DNA of 13,657 nt from Avoscillospira sp945864925 (GTDB lineage Bacteria > Bacillota > Clostridia > Oscillospirales > Oscillospiraceae): assembly GCA_945830595.1 (NCBI GenBank), contig CALZZH010000051.1:1-13657 (forward strand), in the 5' to 3' direction. Positions 7,515 to 12,903 of this stretch are shown piece after piece. Under the pieces are notes generated by a model, which was not told the origin of the DNA, did not search any database, and worked only from the letters and a program-made list of their open reading frames with translations. The number at the start of each line of letters is the position of its first letter. Position 1 is the stretch's first letter. The position numbers and the translations under genes are program-made.

Positions 7515-8657
7515 CTAATTGGATTGTACCAGTTTCTTTTTATGCAGTTCCAGCAGCGCTTCGGCGCCGTCTGTCATGGCCGTCAGGCCGGCGGATTGAG
7601 AAAAGGCGATGGCCTGGATATTCAAGTCCTTTCCCCGGTGGGCCAGGTTTTGTCCCGCTGCCCGCAGGATGGAATCCAACACCGCTTTACCCAGACCGGC
7701 CTGACAAAGCAGGTCCAGCGCAGCGTCTGTGGTGGCGGCGTCATAGAGCTGCCGCAGCAGTTGTCCATCCGCACCGCATAGCGCACCATGGGTTACAAAA
7801 ACTTCCCGCCTTCCATCGGCGGTACGGGAATGGGTATCCATGATTCCGGCGGCCAGCTTGCAGAGTTTCCCGATATGGCCTACCAGCAGGACGGATGAAA
7901 AACCCAGATTGACTGCGCTGTCCAGGGCCTCTCCGATATAATTGGAGCACTGCACCGCACGGCCCATGTCCAGGCCCAGGGTATGCTCCGCGAAATCCGC
8001 ACCGTAATTGCCCGGCGCCATCAGCAAATCCTGAATCCCCTCCGCCCGATGCACTTCCATCTCAGCCCGGGTGGTATCCACCAGGGCCTGGCGGCTCATG
8101 GGGCGGACAATTCCCGAGGAGCCAAGGATAGAAATGCCGCCCTGGATGCCCAGTCGGGGATTAAATGTCTTGGCCGCCAGCTTTTCTCCCTCCGGCACAG
8201 AGATGACCACCCGCAGTCCGCAGGAAGCGCCGGATTCCGCAAGTGCCTGTCGCACCTGGGCCTCGATCATCTGCCTGGGTACCCGGTTAATGGCTGCGGC
8301 ACCCACCGGCTGATTCAATCCCGGTCGGGTGACCCGGCCCACGCCTTTGCCTCCATCGATCTCAATGCCGGTTTCCACGCGGTACACCGTCGCGACAATC
8401 AATGCGCCGTCGGTGACATCGCAGTCATCGCCGGCGTCTTTCCGCACGCCGCAGGCAGCCCAATCGGCACCCTGGCTCTGCGCCTCCGGCTCCAAACAGA
8501 CCGGAATGCCTGCCGGCGTATCCACCAACAGCTGCGCAGGAAAGCTGCCCCGCAGCAGTGCCTCGGCGGCAGCTCTGGCGGCGCCTGCCGCACAAGTGCC
8601 CGTGGTATAGCCGCAGCGAAGGCGCTGCTGCCCCACGGAAATATAGTGCTCCAACAT
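7515..8657 (-). CDS. cbiD: Cobalt-precorrin-5B C1-methyltransferase CbiD
   Basis: CbiD catalyses C1 methylation in the anaerobic pathway, giving cobalt-precorrin-6A. It is unrelated to the tetrapyrrole methylase fold of the other methyltransferases here. The 380 residues match the family. Diagnostic motifs are LRCGYTTGTCAAGAA (13-27), VRKDAGDDCDVTDG (71-84), GRVTRPGLNQPVGAAAINRVPR (107-128) and FNPRLGIQGGISILGSSGIV (165-184). The C-terminal part carries the GNYGADFA and VLLVGHIGKLCKLAAGI motifs. The ATG at 8657 follows GGAAGGAAA with 16 nt between it and cbiO. It is the first biosynthetic gene after the transporter block. Confidence 0.97.
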   Translation of the reverse strand: MLEHYISVGQQRLRCGYTTGTCAAGAARAAAEALLRGSFPAQLLVDTPAGIPVCLEPEAQSQGADWAACGVRKDAGDDCDVTDGALIVATVYRVETGIEIDGGKGVGRVTRPGLNQPVGAAAINRVPRQMIEAQVRQALAESGASCGLRVVISVPEGEKLAAKTFNPRLGIQGGISILGSSGIVRPMSRQALVDTTRAEMEVHRAEGIQDLLMAPGNYGADFAEHTLGLDMGRAVQCSNYIGEALDSAVNLGFSSVLLVGHIGKLCKLAAGIMDTHSRTADGRREVFVTHGALCGADGQLLRQLYDAATTDAALDLLCQAGLGKAVLDSILRAAGQNLAHRGKDLNIQAIAFSQSAGLTAMTDGAEALLELHKKKLVQSN

Positions 8658-8673
8658 TGCGTGATTTCCTTCC

Positions 8674-9492
8674 TCATTCCTGTAGCCAAGCCTGAAGCTG
8701 CTGCATGGTCATCGGATACTGCTTTCTGCCGGGTCTCACGGCTTCTGCCGCCTGCCAGATCCAGGGCTTGCGAAGGCCAGCCTGCTCCAGCAGCTCCGGG
8801 CACGCGAAAATATCCTCCAGCAGCCCGTCGGCAGTCAGCCTGCCTCCGGCAAAGACCAAGCCCCGCTGCGCAAATCGTGCGGCAAAGTCCACATCATGGG
8901 TACTGACCAGAAGGGCAATCCCTGCCTCGGTCAAGCGGTCCAGAGTTTCCTCCAGTCGGACCACATTTTCCGGGTCCAGAGAGGCAGTCGGTTCATCCAG
9001 AAGAATCGCATCCGGCTTCATGGCCAGAATATCCGCAATAGTCACCCGCTTTTTCTCTCCGCCGGACAGATACTGGGGAGATCGCTGGGCGTACTCCGCC
9101 AAGCCCATAGCCGTCAGGGCGTCTGTCGTCCGCTGCTCCACCTCCGGCAGAGGCAGGCCCAAATTCATGGGGCCAAAGGAGACTTCCCCTTCCACCGTCA
9201 CCGCCAGGATCTGGTTCTCCGCCTCCTGGAAAACAATTCCCACGCGGCGATGCAGTTCCAGCAGGTCTTTTTTCTTCCGGGTCACCGCCCGGCCTGCGCA
9301 GAAAACCGTTCCCGACGCAGGCTCGAGAATCCCGTTGCATAACAGGAAAAACGTAGATTTTCCTGCGCCATTGCGGCCCAGTACCGCCACACGCTCCCCT
9401 TTTTCAACGGCAACGCTGAGATTCTCCACCGCCAGCGGGCCGTCCGGATAGGCATAAGAGACGTTCTCCAGCCGTAAAATAGGCTCCGTCAC
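8674..9492 (-). CDS. cbiO: Cobalt ECF transporter ATPase CbiO
   Basis: CbiO is the cytoplasmic ATPase of the CbiMNQO energy-coupling-factor cobalt importer. Its motifs, in order, are Walker A LGRNGAGKST, Q-loop FQEAENQI followed by VEGEVSFGPMNLGLP, ABC signature YLSGGEKKRVTIA, Walker B DAILLDEPTASLDPE and H-loop STHDVDF. A C-terminal extension of about 40 residues follows, normal for the family. Two GTG starts are possible. GTG 9492 gives 272 residues and a GTGA overlap with the cbiQ stop, matching the other junctions in this operon. GTG 9504 gives 276 residues, but the AAGGGG purine run then touches the start codon with no spacing. I prefer 9492, though its spacing from that run is rather long, so the start is not certain. 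Confidence 0.93.
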   Translation of the reverse strand: MTEPILRLENVSYAYPDGPLAVENLSVAVEKGERVAVLGRNGAGKSTFFLLCNGILEPASGTVFCAGRAVTRKKKDLLELHRRVGIVFQEAENQILAVTVEGEVSFGPMNLGLPLPEVEQRTTDALTAMGLAEYAQRSPQYLSGGEKKRVTIADILAMKPDAILLDEPTASLDPENVVRLEETLDRLTEAGIALLVSTHDVDFAARFAQRGLVFAGGRLTADGLLEDIFACPELLEQAGLRKPWIWQAAEAVRPGRKQYPMTMQQLQAWLQE

Positions 9493-10304
9493 GGGCCCAG
9501 CCACCCCTTTCGAAGGAAAATCAGTCCCATCAATGCCAGCAAATAGGCAGCGGCAGCCAGCACATGCGCCGCACGAAGGGGCGGCATATGGGCCAGGAAC
9601 GCCAACCTTCCGTCATAGCCCCTGGCTTCCATGGCATCGTAGCACAAACTACTGCGCCGGAACGACGCCGCCAGCAGACAGCCGCTGATCCGGCCTGCCG
9701 TGGTCAGGGACCGGCGGACGCCGGAATACCCCAGACGGGCTTGGGCCGCCACGGTCATCTGCCGCTGCACCTCCAGAAGCACAAACAAATAGCGATAGAT
9801 GAGATACATCAGCTCGATCATAAGCTCCGGCAAACGGCACCGGCGCAGCACCTCGATCAACTGGGGCATGGGTGTGGAGGTGCTGAGAAAATACAGGCAG
9901 CAGACCGCGCCCATGGCCTGAAAGAACAGTGTAACCGAACGGTTCAGACTTGGCCCGGTGACGCAGATCCAGCTCTCGCCCAGACGCAGCTGCCAAAGCC
10001 CCACGGGCGTCCGGGAGAATTCCAAAAGAATCACCAGGCAGCTGATAACCAGAAACACAAGAGGCAGCCGCAGCAAATGTGCAATCCGCCCCGGGTGTAT
10101 CTTTCCCAGCCGCCAGATCAGCAGGATCATGGACAGGGCCACTGTCATGCCGACCACCATATCTGCCGCACCGACACACAGCAGCAGGGCGCAAACGCTG
10201 AACGCCGTCTTGAGGCCCGGGCTGACGCCCCGGAGGCCCGAATGGGCCGCCAGGGCGTCCAGGGTTAAAAGGCCATCGTGATGATGGCTGTGACGATGGG
10301 CCAT
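9489..10304 (-). CDS. cbiQ: Cobalt ECF transporter transmembrane protein CbiQ
   Basis: CbiQ is the EcfT-type membrane scaffold that couples CbiO ATP hydrolysis to the substrate-binding subunit CbiM. The 271-residue protein has several hydrophobic segments (about 33-64, 78-95, 124-142, 163-180 and 245-264). It has the two cytoplasmic coupling motifs that contact the ATPase, AAQARLGY (186-193) and AMEARGYDGRL (224-234). The extreme N terminus is histidine-rich, with five His in the first nine residues (3, 5, 7, 8 and 9), which may bind metal. The ATG at 10304 shares one base with the cbiN TAA stop (TAATG). Confidence 0.95.
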   Translation of the reverse strand: MAHRHSHHHDGLLTLDALAAHSGLRGVSPGLKTAFSVCALLLCVGAADMVVGMTVALSMILLIWRLGKIHPGRIAHLLRLPLVFLVISCLVILLEFSRTPVGLWQLRLGESWICVTGPSLNRSVTLFFQAMGAVCCLYFLSTSTPMPQLIEVLRRCRLPELMIELMYLIYRYLFVLLEVQRQMTVAAQARLGYSGVRRSLTTAGRISGCLLAASFRRSSLCYDAMEARGYDGRLAFLAHMPPLRAAHVLAAAAYLLALMGLIFLRKGWLGP

Positions 10305-10606
10305 TATACCGCTTCCTCTGCGCGGTATTTCTTTCTGGCCACCAGATAGCCAAATCCGAACCCGATCACAATGGCGCCCAGTGCCGTCTGCAGGCAGAAC
10401 AGCAGGGACTCCGTCTCTCCGCCGGGAGGCTCCAGGATATTCTCCGCCCAGGGGGTATAATCCGGATCAATCTGGGCGATCACTTCTTCGGCTTGACCGT
10501 CAGCACCGCCGAACTCGCTGTCGCGGATGGTCATCAGAGGGAAAATCAAAATCGCGGCGCAAAGCAGCACCAAAATCAGAATCGTAACAACCTGTTTCTT
10601 GCTCAT
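10304..10606 (-). CDS. cbiN: Cobalt ECF transporter accessory protein CbiN
   Basis: CbiN is the small two-helix partner that works with CbiM in cobalt capture. The 100-residue protein has an N-terminal membrane helix (about 6-25) and the conserved extracytoplasmic loop containing FGGADGQAEEVI (32-43), then PDYTPWAENILEPPGGETESLL (48-69), which is the strongest family marker. The C-terminal helix spans about 72-90 and is followed by the basic RKKYR. The same reading frame stays open far upstream through cbiM. The true start is ATG 10606, because the protein then begins at the family N terminus and overlaps the cbiM stop as ATGA. Confidence 0.95.
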   Translation of the reverse strand: MSKKQVVTILILVLLCAAILIFPLMTIRDSEFGGADGQAEEVIAQIDPDYTPWAENILEPPGGETESLLFCLQTALGAIVIGFGFGYLVARKKYRAEEAV

Positions 10607-11370
10607 GCCTTCACAACCTCCTTCTGCAGGAAGCCAATCTCCCGCAGTTCGGGCTTGGCAAAGGACTCCAGCATCATCAGAACAATGGCGGACAGAATGC
10701 CCTCCACAATGGCCAGCGGAATCTGCGTCAGGGCAAACACACCCAGGAACTCCGCCATGGATGCCAGCACGCCCTGCTCCCCGGGATGGGCCAGGGCCAG
10801 CTGGGCCGCGGTGATGCAATAGGTAAACAGATCGCCCAGGGCGCAGGCAATGCCCACGGAAACCAGGCGGTTGACCTTCAGCTTCCGGCACAGCCGGTAG
10901 ACGCCAAAGCTGACAAAGGGGCCGGCAATGGCCATGGAGAAGGTGTTGGCGCCCAGGGTCGTCAGTCCGCCGTGGGCCAGCAGAATGGCCTGGAACAGCA
11001 GGACAATCATGCCCAGCACCGCCATGGGCGCGGGCCCAAAGAGCACGGCGCCCAGACCCGTACCGGTGGGATGGCTGGAGGAGCCGGTGACGCTGGGCCT
11101 CTTCAGGGCGGAAAGCACAAAGGCATAAGCGCCCATCATGGCCAGCAGCAAAACGGCCTTGCGGTGCTGCGCCACGATCTTCCGCATGGCGATGAGCCCC
11201 CACACCACAAAAGGCAGGCAGACAGCACCCCAGGCAATGGCGTGGCCCTGGGGCAAAAAGCCCTCCATGATGTGCATGGCGCCGGCATTTGTGCACAGCG
11301 CCGCAGTGATGGGTACGGCACAGGACGCGGCCAACAGCCTGCGTTCCGGCCTGGTGAACTTGGTTTTCAT
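10603..11370 (-). CDS. cbiM: Cobalt ECF transporter substrate-binding membrane protein CbiM
   Basis: CbiM is the cobalt-binding S component of the transporter. The 255-residue product starts with a 31-residue leader with basic residues (K2, K4, R7, R10, R11), a hydrophobic core and AGA just before MHIMEGFLP (32-40). In the related NikM, the free N-terminal Met and His form part of the metal site, so cleavage after Ala31 would expose Met-His here. Also conserved are TGSSSHPTGTGLGAVLFGP (95-113), AHGGLTTLGANTFSMAIAGP and the ITAAQLALAHP segment. The frame is open upstream to an ATG at 11481 inside the riboswitch. ATG 11370 is preferred because it has AGGAGGG at 11383-11377. This is the first gene of the operon, controlled by the upstream riboswitch. 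Confidence 0.95.
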   Translation of the reverse strand: MKTKFTRPERRLLAASCAVPITAALCTNAGAMHIMEGFLPQGHAIAWGAVCLPFVVWGLIAMRKIVAQHRKAVLLLAMMGAYAFVLSALKRPSVTGSSSHPTGTGLGAVLFGPAPMAVLGMIVLLFQAILLAHGGLTTLGANTFSMAIAGPFVSFGVYRLCRKLKVNRLVSVGIACALGDLFTYCITAAQLALAHPGEQGVLASMAEFLGVFALTQIPLAIVEGILSAIVLMMLESFAKPELREIGFLQKEVVKA

Positions 11371-11383
11371 GGAAAACCCTCCT

Positions 11384-11414
11384 AAAATAAAAATGAGCAG
11401 CCTCACGGCCGCCC
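11384..11414 (-). terminator. Intrinsic terminator of the riboswitch expression platform
   Basis: On the minus strand GGGCGGCC and GGCTGCTC form an eight-pair stem (two G-U wobbles) around a GTGA tetraloop of the GNRA type, followed at once by ATTTTTATTTT. The cbiM ribosome binding site AGGAGGG begins right after the U tract. The position between the aptamer and the first gene identifies it as a regulated attenuator rather than an end-of-gene terminator. Confidence 0.85.
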
Positions 11415-11415
11415 A

Positions 11416-11441
11416 ATAACGGAGCATTACTGCCCGATTAT
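11416..11441 (-). promoter_or_regulatory. Hairpin of the riboswitch expression platform
   Basis: The transcribed strand can fold as ATAA-CGG-GCA, loop GTAA, TGC-CCG-TTAT, with ten base pairs and one bulged U on each side. It lies one base upstream of the terminator stem. Its 5' arm can instead pair with bases 11480-11473 (TGCCGATT with AATCGGGCA, one bulged G), which overlap the 3' strand of aptamer helix P1. It may be the P13-like element of cobalamin riboswitches. I could not confirm a kissing interaction with the aptamer by eye. Confidence 0.5.
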
Positions 11442-11478
11442 CCACAGACTGAACACCGCAATCTTGGTCAAAAATCGG

Positions 11479-11641
11479 CATAAGCAGGTTTCCTGGCTCC
11501 AGTTCTTCGCTCTGCGCGCCTTCTCAGAAGTTGTCTCCCAATGACATTTGCGCATTGCTCCCTGTTACAGTGACGGGTTCGCTTCGGATTCACACCGAAT
11601 TCCCTTTCTCCCTTACGGGACTCACACCGGCGTTGGTTATG
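11479..11641 (-). promoter_or_regulatory. Cobalamin riboswitch aptamer
   Basis: On the minus strand the conserved blocks of the cobalamin riboswitch appear in order: GGTGTGAGTCCCGT, then GGGAATTCGGTGTGAATCC, then CGTCACTGTAACAGGGA, a variable arm, and the B12 box GCCAGGAAACCTGC (11497-11484). The ends can close as helix P1 with CATAA (11641-11637) pairing with TTATG (11483-11479). Adenosylcobalamin or another cobalamin is the expected ligand. Binding should favour the downstream terminator and so repress cobalt uptake and cobalamin synthesis genes together. Confidence 0.96.
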
Positions 11642-11654
11642 TAATTGCTGGACT

Positions 11655-11683
11655 ATTATACCCTATTTTTCGCGGAGTGTCAA
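11655..11683 (-). promoter_or_regulatory. Consensus promoter of the cobalamin operon
   Basis: TTGACA (11683-11678) and TATAAT (11660-11655) are separated by exactly 17 bases, a perfect match to the housekeeping sigma factor consensus. Transcription should start near 11648, about seven bases before the riboswitch aptamer. A second TTGACA lies just upstream (11690-11685), but its 24-base distance from TATAAT makes a role unlikely. Confidence 0.9.
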
Positions 11684-11761
11684 TTGTCAATGGCCATTCG
11701 ATTCATTCCTCCAAGCTCTTTCTCCATGTCTGCCAATCTGCCTGCTCCGCACGTTTTCTCT

Positions 11762-12217
11762 CTATTCCTCCCGCGGAGGCATCACCAGCTCCTGGACCGG
11801 ATAGTCCAGTTCCTCGAACAGGCGTCCCTCCTGAAAGCCGAACCGGCGGTACAGTGCCCTGGGTGCGGCTCCTTTTTCATCCTCTGACCGGAAAGTTGTC
11901 ACTATGACCGGCCTGGAGCTGTCCAGACAGCCCAGGGCCGTTTGCAGCAGGGCCGCCGCAATCCCCTGACGGCGGAAATTTGGATGGACTGCCAGGCAGC
12001 AGATCATATTCCGTTTTCGGGAAAACAGCAGCACACCGACGACCTGATCTCCGCGCCTGACGCACAAGGCCTGGCGGCGGCTTATGAAATTCAGTACAGT
12101 TTCCCGGTGCTCCTCCAAAGCCTCCCTGGTTTCCAGGCCAGGAAAATTCCAGCTGACCAGGGCCACAAGCTCCATCCAGGATTCAATCATCCCCGGCGTT
12201 CCGAATTGTACTTCCAT
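11762..12217 (-). CDS. GNAT family N-acetyltransferase, substrate unknown
   Basis: A 151-residue single-domain acetyltransferase of the GNAT fold, which moves an acetyl group from acetyl-CoA to an unknown amine. The acetyl-CoA pyrophosphate-binding motif A is CLAVHPNFRRQGIAAALLQ (74-92), with the R-x-x-G-I-A core, and motif B is ALYRRFGFQEG (121-131). The reading frame extends 17 codons further upstream, but GGAGGTGA lies seven bases before ATG 12217, so that start is clear. The substrate cannot be predicted from sequence. The gene sits between rplS and the cobalamin promoter and has no evident link to either. No intrinsic terminator is visible in the roughly 70 bases after its stop, so readthrough into the riboswitch leader is possible. 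Confidence 0.88.
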   Translation of the reverse strand: MEVQFGTPGMIESWMELVALVSWNFPGLETREALEEHRETVLNFISRRQALCVRRGDQVVGVLLFSRKRNMICCLAVHPNFRRQGIAAALLQTALGCLDSSRPVIVTTFRSEDEKGAAPRALYRRFGFQEGRLFEELDYPVQELVMPPREE

Positions 12218-12279
12218 AGATTTCTCACCTCCGGATAACACGATAACAGACCAAGCTCCCCTGCACATGGGAAGGATCA

Positions 12280-12315
12280 GCGGAGCTGTCTGAGAGCGTC
12301 GCCGGTATGCTCCGC
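12280..12315 (-). repeat. Inverted repeat upstream of the GNAT gene
   Basis: Seven-base perfect arms GCGGAGC and GCTCCGC (12280-12286 and 12309-12315) flank 22 bases. It sits between the rplS terminator and the GNAT ribosome binding site, in a stretch of about 130 bases with no gene. There is no U tract, so it is not a terminator. It could be a leader hairpin of the GNAT transcript, or chance. Confidence 0.3.
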
Positions 12316-12346
12316 GCGCACCCTCCGGTTTTTACACATACTTGCA

Positions 12347-12382
12347 CAAAAGAACAAGCAGCACCCCAGCGGGTGCTGCTTG
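12347..12382 (-). terminator. Intrinsic terminator of rplS
   Basis: A perfect 12-base-pair stem, CAAGCAGCACCC with GGGTGCTGCTTG, around the loop GCTG, followed by TTCTTTTG on the minus strand. It begins 13 bases after the rplS stop codon and should separate rplS from the GNAT gene. Confidence 0.93.
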
Positions 12383-12395
12383 CCGGTTGGACTGA

Positions 12396-12737
12396 TTAAA
12401 CTCTCTCCTTGACCTTGGCAGACTTGCCCATGCGGTCACGCAGATAGTAGAGCTTCGCTCTGCGAACCTTGCCGCGGCGAACGGTCTCCACCTTCACAAT
12501 GCTGGGAGAATGCACCAGGAAAACCTTCTCGCAGCCGACGCCGTAGGAGATGCGGCGAACGGTAAAGGTTTCTTCCAGGCCGCCATGCTTCTTGGCAATG
12601 ACAGTGCCCTCGAACACCTGAACTCTTTCGCGGGAGCCTTCCTTGATCTTCACATGAACGCGAACCGTATCGCCCACATGGACTTCCGGCACTTCAGCCT
12701 TCATGTACTGGCTGGTCAAAGCCTTCATCAAATCCAT
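12396..12737 (-). CDS. rplS: 50S ribosomal protein L19
   Basis: L19 lies at the interface of the 30S and 50S ribosomal subunits. The 113-residue protein is full length for the family. It has the typical VGDTVRVHVKIKEGSRERVQVFEGTVIA block, then ETFTVRRISYGVGCEKVFLVHSPSI, and the basic C-terminal VRRGKVRRAKLYYLRDRMGKSAKVKE. The frame is open 30 codons further upstream, but ATG 12737 is the start: GGAGGA lies eight bases before it and the protein begins at the usual MDLMKAL-type N terminus. In many bacteria rplS follows trmD; here it has its own promoter and terminator and looks monocistronic. Confidence 0.97.
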   Translation of the reverse strand: MDLMKALTSQYMKAEVPEVHVGDTVRVHVKIKEGSRERVQVFEGTVIAKKHGGLEETFTVRRISYGVGCEKVFLVHSPSIVKVETVRRGKVRRAKLYYLRDRMGKSAKVKERV

Positions 12738-12784
12738 CGTCTTGTCCTCCAATTTTATATTTAGACGTTCATACCCACAGGGAA

Positions 12785-12808
12785 TGCCGCTGCGCCGCAG
12801 CGCCGGCA
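12785..12808 (-). promoter_or_regulatory. Hairpin in the rplS 5' leader, possible L19 autoregulatory leader
   Basis: The transcribed strand folds as TGCCG-(GCG)-CTGC, loop GGC, GCAG-CGGCA, a nine-pair stem with a three-base bulge, within the roughly 100-base leader between the rplS promoter and its ribosome binding site. L19 leaders with structured RNA are known in Firmicutes. I cannot match this one to the known consensus by eye, so the autoregulatory role is inference. Confidence 0.4.
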
Positions 12809-12842
12809 GTGGCAGAGGACCGCCCATTTCACAGACTTGGAT

Positions 12843-12871
12843 AGTATACCACGCAGGATACTAAAAAGCAA
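12843..12871 (-). promoter_or_regulatory. Promoter of rplS
   Basis: TTGCTT (12871-12866) and TATACT (12848-12843) are spaced by exactly 17 bases. The stretch upstream is rich in A and T, like an UP element. Transcription should start near 12836, leaving a leader of about 100 bases before rplS. Confidence 0.75.
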
Positions 12872-12903
12872 GACAAATTTTACACTTTTTTGGATTTTTT
12901 CGC

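Noticed and set aside
10607..11416. A long N-terminal extension of CbiN through cbiM
   Set aside because: It is an out-of-frame translation of cbiM. CbiN is a roughly 100-residue family and starts at 10606.
11371..11481. An N-terminal extension of CbiM starting at an ATG inside the riboswitch
   Set aside because: It would translate the end of the aptamer and the terminator. There is no ribosome binding site at 11481, whereas AGGAGGG stands before 11370, where a signal-peptide-like N terminus begins.
11685..11690. A second TTGACA as an alternative -35 element
   Set aside because: It is 24 bases from TATAAT, too far for a housekeeping promoter, and no other -10 element is suitably placed.
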